A model generated the notes under the pieces. The model worked only from the letters and a program-made list of their open reading frames with translations. It was not told the origin of the DNA and did not search any database. This document shows, in pieces, positions 1 to 7,550 of a stretch of 13,541 nt of DNA (within the stretch, counting starts at the first letter, position 1; every line of letters starts with the position of its first letter). The position numbers were made by a program, and so were the translations under genes. The stretch spans positions 1 to 13,541 of the forward strand of contig DSDR01000352.1 in assembly GCA_011048645.1 (NCBI GenBank). Reading direction: 5' to 3'. Origin of the DNA: Phycisphaerales bacterium (GTDB lineage: Bacteria; Planctomycetota; Phycisphaerae; Sedimentisphaerales; Anaerohalosphaeraceae).

Positions 1-538
1 ACGCCGGCGCGGCGTACCAGGTTACCCGCGTCTGTCCATTGGAACCAAGACCGCTTTCAATCACCATCGCGATGTGATATTCCACGCCGAGTGCGTAAGG
101 AGCGTTTGTATCGTCGCTGGTGGTGGTTTCCGCATCCCACCATTCCACCCGATCCTGATTGGCGTTGGCGCCGCGGCTCCAGCTCATCATCAAAAATTCG
201 CCGTTGCCGGAGCCGAAATCGAAGATGCGGCTCCAGTTCTGCACGCTGTGCTGCGTGGCCCAGAATTGCAGCGTCACCGCAGAATACCCTTGCAGCAGAT
301 TGCTGCCCAGCACGACATAATCCGACTGATTGCGCGCCCCGCCGGTCAAGACCACTTCCGTCGCAGTCAAATAGGCCGGATTAGTACCGACCGATACGAT
401 CTGCGCATCACTGCCGCCGACCGAATCCAGCATATCCCCGTTAAAACTCCACCGATGGACCAGCGTCGCCGCCGACGCATCGGCCATCAGAACCAAAACC
501 CCAATCCAACTCAACCACGATAAAACCGTCTTCATCAT
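1..538 (-). CDS. Secreted LamG-like (concanavalin A-like lectin fold) protein, N-terminal part only
   Basis: The reading frame runs off the left edge, so only about 178 N-terminal residues are visible. Two consecutive ATG codons (538-536 and 535-533) are in frame; a GGGG stretch sits 3 bases before the first and 6 before the second, so 535 is slightly favoured by spacing. The protein begins with Lys, a hydrophobic segment (residues about 4-18) and a signal-peptidase-like ADASA site, so it should be exported. After that, a WSFNGDMLDSVGG segment followed by beta-strand-rich sequence (VTLQFWATQHSV, WSRIFDFGSG) is typical of LamG / concanavalin A-like domains, which bind carbohydrate or act as adhesion modules. 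It starts 120 bases downstream of the large lyase gene in the same direction and may be co-transcribed or have its own weak promoter (a GATAAT box at 580-575 has no good -35). What follows the LamG domain is outside the window, so the full function is unknown. Confidence 0.8.
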   Translation of the reverse strand, partial: MMKTVLSWLSWIGVLVLMADASAATLVHRWSFNGDMLDSVGGSDAQIVSVGTNPAYLTATEVVLTGGARNQSDYVVLGSNLLQGYSAVTLQFWATQHSVQNWSRIFDFGSGNGEFLMMSWSRGANANQDRVEWWDAETTTSDDTNAPYALGVEYHIAMVIESGLGSNGQTRVTWYAAPA

Positions 539-658
539 AAACCCCACAATCTGCATCCTGATCTATCACACACTATTATCGGTTTTTCACAGGCGGTGTT
601 TCAGCATTATTTTGCATCCCAGCTCCCAAAATACCCCGATGAGCCGTTTTGGCCCCAC

Positions 659-3600
659 TCACTGCCGGCACGACTCAACCGGCAGCCGCCCACAGTCCAG
701 CCAACTTAGGGCAATAACCAACAAATCGCCGATATCCACCTGTCCATCATCATTGAAGTCCACCGGCCCTTGTCCATCCAGCCCCCAGTGCATTGCCAGT
801 ACCGCCAGCTCGTAGAGATCGACCTTGCAATCCAGATTCAAATCCGCCGCCGGATAGTTCTCACAGTCAAACCGCGGCGTCTGAGCGGAAGCAGCCGCAC
901 TCCATTGGGTCGGATTCTGAGCGGCACTGCGATCGCGCGCCTGAACCCGATACGTATAAAGGGTATTCGGCGTTAATTCTGTATCCAGCCACTGCGGTTC
1001 CGCCTGCCAGCCTGAATCGTGCGCCGGGTCGGTCAGATTGGCAAAATAGTACTCCACCCCGCTGTCATCCTCGGCGGTCGCAGCCGTCATCATCACCTCC
1101 GACATCCCCACGGCCTTAGGCTCCTGTTGCCACTGCATCGGATCGGGCCGCGGCGGATACACATCCGGCACGTCCGCGCCCACCGCAATCGCCTGAATCT
1201 GCGCCTCGCTGAGCGCTGTTTTGTAAATCCGCACCTCGTCAATCGCGTTGGCCCAGGTCGCATCGCCGATATACATCGGTTCCTGCTGGCTGATGTTGAG
1301 CGTATGATCTTCGGTCGCCGCAATCAATCTGCCGTCGGCATACAGGCGAAGCGATTGGGCCGCGGTGTCCCGCACTCCCGCTACACAGACCCACTGTCCC
1401 GTCGCAAAAGGTTCCGGCGGCACGGCAATCTCTGACTTGATCACATCGTCATCCACACAAAACCGAAATTCATCATACGAGGCCGTGGCCTTGCGGTAAA
1501 ATTCATAACGTTTGCCGCTGTCCGGTGCGGCATAGGTTCCTTTGACCAAAATGATATGCTGTCCTTCAGGACGGACGGGCGGGTCTCTGAGCCAAAATAT
1601 CACCGTTTGATTCTGGTAGTCCACGTCAATAGCCGGCGTATGAGGCACGTACAGACGGGCGCCGGCGCCGTTGAAATGCAGCGCATTGCCGAATCGCCCC
1701 GTCTGCCGGATACCCGCGTCCGCGCCCTGAATTGTGCCGGGGCTATTGCCATAGACATCATGGGCAATCAGCCCCTCGGTTTCGTCAAAACGCCAGTGCG
1801 CCGTCGGCGTCGGAATGTTCGGCATCGCCGCGGTCGTCGCCGAGGCCGGTTCCGACGGCTCGGTTTGGCTGTCGGGGCTGCCTTTGCTTCGCGCCGTCAC
1901 GCGATAGGTATAGCTCGTGCCCGGCCACAACCCCCAATCGGTATAAGTTCGTTCGTCCTGCCAGCCGGAATCATGCCCACCGGGCGTCAGACACTCAAAA
2001 AAAAATTCCACCTGTCCCAACGATTGGGCCGGCGAGGCGGTCATGGTAATACCAATCGGCCCGACGCTTTGCGGGGCCTGCTGCCACGTCATCGGATTGG
2101 GCGTAACCGCCAGCGCCTCGTTATCCATAATCAGCACCGACACTGCATCGGAAAACGTGCTTTGGCCGTCCTGGACGGTAAAGCGAAACGACCCCAATCC
2201 CGCCAGACCGGCATCGGCTGTAAACCGCGCGGTATGGCCGTCTTCCAGCAGCACGACCGAGCCGCGTTCAGAGGAAGATACACTGAACGTCCGCCCATCG
2301 CCGAATCCGTCGGTGTATCGCCGCAGGTCAACCGTAACCGAGGCCCCGCTGCCGACCCGCGTGTGCGGCCCGGCCAGCCAGTTGAGATAATCTTCCAGAT
2401 TGGTATAGCCGTTGCCGGTGACATCGCCGTTGTGATCGGGCACAAGCGGATTCAGCCCCATGGCCAGTTCCCAATAGTCAGGCATGCCGTCGCCGTCGGT
2501 ATCCGTCGGGGGCGCTGCGCCGACTACCGGTCCGACGCCGTTAAACGGCGCGTCGTTTTCATCGGCGATGATCTGCCCCAAAACACCCACCGATCGCAGT
2601 TCGGTCATCAGCCGCTGATCGGTTCGGTCGCGGGCGGGCAGGTACGCCCCGGCCCGTGAGGCGGCCACCTTATAGGCCGTCGTCGCATCCAGCAGCGTTT
2701 GGACGCCGGGATAATCAAACGGCTCATCCATCCAGCTGACTGGTCCATAGGCGGACTTGGCGATCACGCCGCCGTTGAGCACGCCGTCGCGATTGGCGTC
2801 CTGAACATTGTTCGCCGCGTATAAACGGAAGTTTACATTGGCCCGTGAAAACGCCGACGAGCCGGTGTTTGGCCCGTTGACAAAATAATTGTTCACGATA
2901 TTGGCATACGAATCACCGGCGGTATCGCCGAGGATATAGCCGGCCACACGCCAGTTATAGACGACGTTATTAACAAAATCGTTGACGCCCTTGACCTTGG
3001 GATTTCGGGTATGGTTGTCGATATAGACGCTGCGAAAGATGCTGGTGTTGTTCCATTCGATCAGACTGCCGCAGGAATGCGAATGAAGCCCCAGCGCGAT
3101 CAAGCAGTTCTGAATGGTGAAGTGGCCTTCGTTGGCGCCCGGCCCCGAAGAGGCAATGGAAAAATTCTCGTCGCGTCCCCACGAGGCCGAGCAATGATCC
3201 CAGATCATGTTCGTGCCGTGAGCGACGGCGATCCCGTCCGCGCCGCTGTCGCCGACCCGTCCCATTCGATAGCGCATAAACCGCGTGATGCTGTCGTTGG
3301 CGTTGGAATACGACACACCGTTGCCGTAAATCACCACCCCGTCGCCGGGTGCGGTCTGGCCGGCGATGGTCAGATTGCGCGACAGAATAACCCGATTCTG
3401 AATCCGAATCACACCGCCAACGTCGAAGATGACATAGCGATTGGGCTGACTGACCGCGTCGCGAAACGACCCCGGCCCTGAATCGTTCAGGTTGGTAACC
3501 CGATAGACCGATCCGCCGCGCCCGCCTCTGGCCCATCGGCCGAATCCCTCGGCGCCCGGAAACGCCAGCACCCGCGTGCGAAACGTCCACAGGTCGCCGG

Positions 3601-4900
3601 TAATCGTGCCGTCGGCAGTCAAACTGTCCACCCGCCAGTAGTAGCGGGTATAGGGCAAAAGCGGCGGCGTTGTCATCTGATTGGCCGTCGTACCGCCCAG
3701 CAAAGACGGCGTCTCGGTCGTGCCGAAATACACCTGATAACTTTCGACCCCATCCGCTCCCGCCCAGCTCAGCGTCAAGGTATCAACCGGATAGGTCACA
3801 TCGGCGGCGTTGTGCGACGGCGACGGGGCGTAGGCGCGTCCGGTCTCGGTCGAAAATCGCCACACATCACCGACTGAGATGCCGGAGTCGTTGTGGGTAT
3901 TGATTTGCCAGTAATATGTCTTGCCCGGCTGGGTATGAACGGTTACACGGTCGCCGGTAACCCCGTCAGCGACAATCGGATTGTTGTCCATCGTTGCACT
4001 GGGACCCATCCGCACCGTTTGGCTGATCGCCCCCCGCCCTTTGCGCCACGACAGCGCCTGTTCACTATCGGCGGGAATCACAACACCATAAGGCGGATTC
4101 GGTCCGTAGGCAAAATCCGGTTCATCGGCCCGAATGGACAGCTTGATTTCATCCATCATCCCCCGAAACCCGCGCCGCGGGGAATTGGTGGTTCGCCCCT
4201 CCATATGACCGACATAAATATTCCGCTGCGCAACGCGCATAGTGCGGTCGGCGGCCACAAAATTCTCATAGACATTCTCGCCGTCAATGACCTTCAGTCG
4301 CGCGCCCCGCGAAGCAGGGTCGTTCGAGGCGGTTGCAATGACGCGCACCCATTTGTCGGTCAGATTAATGCCCGCTGCGGCATCTTTGAGTTTGACCGCC
4401 GCAATGCGTTTGACGTCTCCGGCGCCGTCCTCAAAATAGCCGAACCGAAGTTCATCGTTGGTATGCACGAACATCTCGACAATAATCCCCGATGCGCCGG
4501 AGTTGCTGATGTAGAACACATACATCGTGGCCGCCCCCGTTGCGCTTGGCAGTCCGTTTGAATTGAAATAAAACCAGCCGTCCAGCCGAAATTCATCGCC
4601 CGCCTGGCCCGGCCATGCTGATGCGGCTCGCGCAAACCGCGTTCCGTCCGTTGCGAAATTCAGCGCTCGCCCTCCCATCGCCCCCGTCCCCGCCGCCGTA
4701 AGCGTAATCGGATTGCCGTAATCAAGCCGAAGTTCGCGCGCCGCTCGGCCGGTACTGGTATCATCCGGCGTACGGTTGTCGGCGATACGCTCACAATGCC
4801 ACACCGCCGCCGCATAGCGATCATCCGCGGGCGGTTCTGCCGCCCAAACGGCCCCCAGAACCGTCAATAGGTACACCGTCGAGACCTTCGTCCATCCCAT
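659..4900 (-). CDS. Multimodular secreted pectate lyase-like protein (PL1) with LamG, Fn3-like and dockerin modules
   Basis: A 1413-residue exported protein, probably cleaving pectate or a related acidic polysaccharide by beta-elimination. Visible order: signal peptide 1-20 (ending GAVWA); LamG about 29-258; two Fn3-like domains about 270-350 and 359-444; PL1 beta-helix about 444-799; a Ca-binding-type DTDGDGMPD segment about 800-844; an Ig/cadherin-like stretch 853-925; Fn3-like 932-1024; LamG 1032-1242; Fn3-like 1249-1342; dockerin-type repeat 1345-1402. PL1 signatures are AFPGAEGFG, NLNDSGPGSFRDAV, IAGQTAPGDG, IWDHCSASW (WDH at 567-569) and HTRNPKVKG with R632 as the likely catalytic Arg. 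The ATG at 4900 was chosen because AGGAG lies 7 bases upstream and a signal peptide follows at once; an upstream in-frame ATG (4978) would add 26 residues that hide it. Substrate specificity is inference: related PL1 proteins act on pectin, but this was not tested. Confidence 0.9.
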   Translation of the reverse strand: MGWTKVSTVYLLTVLGAVWAAEPPADDRYAAAVWHCERIADNRTPDDTSTGRAARELRLDYGNPITLTAAGTGAMGGRALNFATDGTRFARAASAWPGQAGDEFRLDGWFYFNSNGLPSATGAATMYVFYISNSGASGIIVEMFVHTNDELRFGYFEDGAGDVKRIAAVKLKDAAAGINLTDKWVRVIATASNDPASRGARLKVIDGENVYENFVAADRTMRVAQRNIYVGHMEGRTTNSPRRGFRGMMDEIKLSIRADEPDFAYGPNPPYGVVIPADSEQALSWRKGRGAISQTVRMGPSATMDNNPIVADGVTGDRVTVHTQPGKTYYWQINTHNDSGISVGDVWRFSTETGRAYAPSPSHNAADVTYPVDTLTLSWAGADGVESYQVYFGTTETPSLLGGTTANQMTTPPLLPYTRYYWRVDSLTADGTITGDLWTFRTRVLAFPGAEGFGRWARGGRGGSVYRVTNLNDSGPGSFRDAVSQPNRYVIFDVGGVIRIQNRVILSRNLTIAGQTAPGDGVVIYGNGVSYSNANDSITRFMRYRMGRVGDSGADGIAVAHGTNMIWDHCSASWGRDENFSIASSGPGANEGHFTIQNCLIALGLHSHSCGSLIEWNNTSIFRSVYIDNHTRNPKVKGVNDFVNNVVYNWRVAGYILGDTAGDSYANIVNNYFVNGPNTGSSAFSRANVNFRLYAANNVQDANRDGVLNGGVIAKSAYGPVSWMDEPFDYPGVQTLLDATTAYKVAASRAGAYLPARDRTDQRLMTELRSVGVLGQIIADENDAPFNGVGPVVGAAPPTDTDGDGMPDYWELAMGLNPLVPDHNGDVTGNGYTNLEDYLNWLAGPHTRVGSGASVTVDLRRYTDGFGDGRTFSVSSSERGSVVLLEDGHTARFTADAGLAGLGSFRFTVQDGQSTFSDAVSVLIMDNEALAVTPNPMTWQQAPQSVGPIGITMTASPAQSLGQVEFFFECLTPGGHDSGWQDERTYTDWGLWPGTSYTYRVTARSKGSPDSQTEPSEPASATTAAMPNIPTPTAHWRFDETEGLIAHDVYGNSPGTIQGADAGIRQTGRFGNALHFNGAGARLYVPHTPAIDVDYQNQTVIFWLRDPPVRPEGQHIILVKGTYAAPDSGKRYEFYRKATASYDEFRFCVDDDVIKSEIAVPPEPFATGQWVCVAGVRDTAAQSLRLYADGRLIAATEDHTLNISQQEPMYIGDATWANAIDEVRIYKTALSEAQIQAIAVGADVPDVYPPRPDPMQWQQEPKAVGMSEVMMTAATAEDDSGVEYYFANLTDPAHDSGWQAEPQWLDTELTPNTLYTYRVQARDRSAAQNPTQWSAAASAQTPRFDCENYPAADLNLDCKVDLYELAVLAMHWGLDGQGPVDFNDDGQVDIGDLLVIALSWLDCGRLPVESCRQ

Positions 4901-4907
4901 TGTCAAT

Positions 4908-4912
4908 CTCCT
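4908..4912 (-). promoter_or_regulatory. Ribosome binding site that decides the lyase start
   Basis: AGGAG on the minus strand, 7 bases before the ATG at 4900-4898. The longer in-frame alternative at 4978 would place 26 residues before the signal peptide, so this site supports the shorter protein. Confidence 0.8.
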
Positions 4913-5011
4913 GTCCAAAACTATTGATCGAACAGATATTACACCGGCATTACCGGAAACCCATGCACAGCGATTCATCCGCTCAGCGTGAATTCAAAAC
5001 AAACCCCCACT

Positions 5012-5039
5012 TATATATAATGTGAATGCGCTTTGTCAT
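5012..5039 (-). promoter_or_regulatory. Candidate sigma70 promoter for the lyase gene
   Basis: On the minus strand, ATGACA (5039-5034; 5 of 6 to TTGACA) is followed after 16 bases by TATATA (5017-5012). Transcription would begin near 5005 and give a leader of roughly 105 bases before the ATG at 4900. The TA-rich stretch also reads TATAAT on the plus strand (5016-5021), but no plus-strand gene lies downstream, so the minus reading is preferred. Confidence 0.4.
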
Positions 5040-5088
5040 TTTTTAGTATAACCCACCGTATCATGGCCAATAAGAATATGGTCTGCAA

Positions 5089-5102
5089 GCGAAAATTTTC
5101 GC
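5089..5102. repeat. Perfect 14-base palindrome GCGAAAATTTTCGC
   Basis: The sequence equals its own reverse complement over 14 bases. It lies about 50 bases upstream of the candidate -35 box of the lyase gene, a position where an activator or repressor dimer could bind. No T-run follows on either strand, so it is not a terminator. A regulator-binding role is inference from position and symmetry alone. Confidence 0.6.
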
Positions 5103-5204
5103 CGGTATTTCCAAAAATCTGTCAGAAATTCGCCTCAATTTGATGTTTTCACGAAATATGGGCCGAAGAATCCAGATATGTTGAGATGAGAAACTTGTAA
5201 GCCG

Positions 5205-5924
5205 TTACTTTTTTTGAGTGAACCAAAAGGTTATCCGACTGGTCAGCACAGCCGCGACGATACCGACAACAGCCGTGGCTGCATCCGCCCACCAGGCCGT
5301 CTTGTCAAACAGCGGCGCCGAAACCCACACCCCCGCCAGCATCGCCAGCGGCAGCGACACGGCAACCAGCAGCCAGACCGCGCGATGGCGACGAAGGTGC
5401 AGATAGCGTTCAATATGCTGGATCCATATCAAACTCAGGCCGGCATAAGCGGTGAAATGAAAAATCGTGTTCAGGTGATATTGCGGATACAATAAGGTTA
5501 AATCCGAAAGATTGGAAATGACAAATATAGACATCAGTGAGGCGGATAAAAGGGCCGGCCAAAAATGGAACACACTCAACAAGACCATCGCCAGCGTAAT
5601 ACCGACCAGATTGGCCAGAAAATCACTGACCATCGGCGTTCGCCCGACAAAACCCTGAAGATACTCATCCAGCGCTCCGTACACGGCAATGATTCCGATC
5701 ACCCACCAGGTCTTCGATTGATTCCAGCGAACACGATGATAGGGATTGACCGCACACCACACCAAAAACGTCAGGACAAAATACGCCATCAGGTGCATCG
5801 TTTTGTCGCTCATGCCGCTTTTTCGTGCAATATCAGGCACGGGGATATGCGTCAACACAAACACCAGCGGCCAATAGACGGCCAGGGCAATCAGCATGTA
5901 TTTATGCCGGCGCAATAACCTCAT
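5205..5924 (-). CDS. VanZ-family integral membrane protein, apparently with a second degenerate VanZ-like unit
   Basis: A 239-residue protein with about eight hydrophobic segments (roughly 10-27, 43-59, 72-85, 100-118, 121-140, 152-168, 182-200, 211-230). The first half has the VanZ-family pattern: H44 in MHLMAYFVLTFLVW, then the acidic GALDEYLQGFVGR segment (D86, E87, R95) and SDFLANLVG (D101). The second half echoes it with FHFTAYAGLSLIW (H156) and WADAATAVVGIVAAVL, but lacks the DEYLQ..R part. VanZ is named for a role in low-level teicoplanin resistance, yet most family members are uncharacterised and the biochemical role is unknown; resistance should not be assumed. The gene starts 68 bases after the phosphohexomutase gene with a purine-rich GGATAGG before the ATG and no promoter or terminator between them, so co-transcription is likely. 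A link to cell-envelope glycan synthesis is inference from this neighbour. Confidence 0.85.
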   Translation of the reverse strand: MRLLRRHKYMLIALAVYWPLVFVLTHIPVPDIARKSGMSDKTMHLMAYFVLTFLVWCAVNPYHRVRWNQSKTWWVIGIIAVYGALDEYLQGFVGRTPMVSDFLANLVGITLAMVLLSVFHFWPALLSASLMSIFVISNLSDLTLLYPQYHLNTIFHFTAYAGLSLIWIQHIERYLHLRRHRAVWLLVAVSLPLAMLAGVWVSAPLFDKTAWWADAATAVVGIVAAVLTSRITFWFTQKK

Positions 5925-5992
5925 CGTGACCTATCCCTGTGCCTTGCAACATTCATCGCCGACTTTCGAGGTGAGCATACCATACCGCCGGT

Positions 5993-7372
5993 TTAATGGT
6001 CCACCGGCTCGCCAAGATAGCCTTTCAGTTCATCGAGCTTTTCCGTGAGCAAATCCGGCGTTTTGGCCTCGACGTTCAGACGCAGCAGCGGCTCGGTGTT
6101 ACTGGGACGCACATTAAACCACCAGTCCTTGAATTGCACGGTAACGCCGTCCAGATCGTCCACCTGTCCCTGGCTGTAGCGGCGCGCCAGCTCCTTCATC
6201 GCAGCATCCTTGTCTTCCACACGGAAATTGATTTCGCCGCTGTTGCTGTAGCGTTTGAGCGGCTCGACCAATGCGCTGACGGGTTGGTCCGAGGCGCTGA
6301 GGATATTGAGCATATGCACCAGCGTAATCATTCCGGAATCGGCGTAAAAATTGTCGCGGTAATAAAAGTGCCCGCTCAGTTCGCCGCCGAAAACGCCGTG
6401 GCAATCCCGCAGCGTCTTTTTCATATAGGCGTGGCCGACCCGTTCGCGTCGCGGCGTGCCGCCGTGCCGGAGGATTTCTTCCGGCAGAATATGGCTGCTG
6501 CGCAAATCATACACGATCGCCGAGCCGGGATATTTTTTAAGGAAATAGGGAACCATCAACGCACACATCAGATCGCAGGACACGGTCCGGCCCTGTTCAT
6601 CGACCATCATCAGCCGATCGGCGTCGCCGTCAAAACAAAAGCCCATATCGGCCTGTCGGGCGCGGACAGTTTCTTTCAATTCGCGAAGATTGGCTTCAAC
6701 CAGCGGATTGGGATCGTGTTTGAATGTACCGTCATGTGTCAGGTTCAGGCCGATCAGCTCGACGTTTTTCAGATCGCCGAAAATCAGGGGCGCCATTTTC
6801 CCGGCCATGCCGTTACTTGCATCGACAACAAACTTGAGCGGTTTTCGCATTGGCTCCAGAAATTTCAAAACATGTTTTTTATATTCCTTTGATAAATCGC
6901 AGTGTTCCACCGACCCATCCAGGCGTCCCTTGGTGTGCAGCAGGGCCAGGGCAATGTGCTTGATGTCTTTGAGGCCGGTATCGGCGCCGATGGGCTTGGC
7001 CTGCTGGCCGGAGATCTTAAATCCATTGTACTGAGCGGGATTATGGCTGGCGGTCACCTGCACACCGCCGCAGGTCCCCAGATGATTGATCGCAAAATAC
7101 ATCTGCGGCGTATCAATCATCCCGATATCGATGACATTAGCGCCGGCGGCGTTCATCCCGCAGATCAGCGCCTGGGTCAGTGCCGGGCTGTGCTTTCGCA
7201 TATCGTGCCCGACGCACAGGCTCTGAGCATTGGCCATCCCCCGATCATACCCGCGCAGCAGCGACCTGAGAAACTGCGCAGCAGCGTGCCCGATCTTCCA
7301 GGCGGCCTCTTCGTCCACCTGCTCACCGTAAAGACCCCGAACATCATACGCCTTGAAAATCGTTGGATCCAT
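5993..7372 (-). CDS. manB: Phosphomannomutase / phosphoglucomutase
   Basis: A 459-residue cytoplasmic enzyme of the alpha-D-phosphohexomutase superfamily, which moves phosphate between C6 and C1 of mannose or glucose through a phosphoserine and a bisphosphorylated intermediate, supplying precursors of GDP-mannose or UDP-glucose type sugars. All four functional loops are visible: the active serine in VTASHNPAQYNGFK (S109), the Mg-binding loop DGDADR (248-253), the sugar-recognition loop GGELSGH (329-335, with E331 and S333), and the phosphate-binding loop RPSNTEP (422-428). Length fits the bacterial PMM/PGM group (E. coli ManB and Pseudomonas AlgC are about 460 residues). The ATG at 7372 has GGAG 6 bases upstream and a strong promoter at 7425-7453. 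Preference for mannose or glucose cannot be told from sequence by eye, so the symbol is a family label. The VanZ-family gene follows and is probably in the same operon. Confidence 0.95.
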   Translation of the reverse strand: MDPTIFKAYDVRGLYGEQVDEEAAWKIGHAAAQFLRSLLRGYDRGMANAQSLCVGHDMRKHSPALTQALICGMNAAGANVIDIGMIDTPQMYFAINHLGTCGGVQVTASHNPAQYNGFKISGQQAKPIGADTGLKDIKHIALALLHTKGRLDGSVEHCDLSKEYKKHVLKFLEPMRKPLKFVVDASNGMAGKMAPLIFGDLKNVELIGLNLTHDGTFKHDPNPLVEANLRELKETVRARQADMGFCFDGDADRLMMVDEQGRTVSCDLMCALMVPYFLKKYPGSAIVYDLRSSHILPEEILRHGGTPRRERVGHAYMKKTLRDCHGVFGGELSGHFYYRDNFYADSGMITLVHMLNILSASDQPVSALVEPLKRYSNSGEINFRVEDKDAAMKELARRYSQGQVDDLDGVTVQFKDWWFNVRPSNTEPLLRLNVEAKTPDLLTEKLDELKGYLGEPVDH

Positions 7373-7424
7373 AGTACGCTCCGAAATAATACCCGCTTAA
7401 TCCTATAGCAAAACAAGTAAACGT

Positions 7425-7453
7425 ATCGTAAACCCGCACCAGCCGAATGTCAA
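7425..7453 (-). promoter_or_regulatory. Sigma70-type promoter of the phosphohexomutase gene
   Basis: Perfect TTGACA (7453-7448), a 17-base spacer and TACGAT (7430-7425; 4 of 6, keeping the conserved TA and final T). The expected start of transcription is near 7418, leaving a leader of about 46 bases. It lies in the 178-base gap after pheS and separates this unit from the translation cluster. No clear pheS terminator was found between them. Confidence 0.7.
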
Positions 7454-7550
7454 CCCATAAAGCCGCAAAACGGGCGCAAAGGGAACCTGACGATAAGATT
7501 GAGAACAAAACTTTCAAAAGGCGATATAATATGACTTCAAATCGGCCGTC

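Larger units (their letters stand above)
4901..5204. other. Intergenic region between the VanZ-family gene and the lyase gene
   Basis: 304 bases without a plausible gene, more AT-rich than the flanking coding DNA. It holds a minus-strand promoter candidate (5012-5039), a perfect palindrome (5089-5102) and the ribosome binding site of the lyase gene. I find no stem-loop followed by a T-run that would end the upstream VanZ-family transcript, so read-through cannot be excluded. Confidence 0.7.

Noticed and set aside
1556..2659. Plus-strand frame of 367 codons opposite the lyase gene
   Set aside because: It lies antisense to a clear multidomain protein, is rich in Arg/Gly/His from high-GC complement codons and has no recognisable domain.
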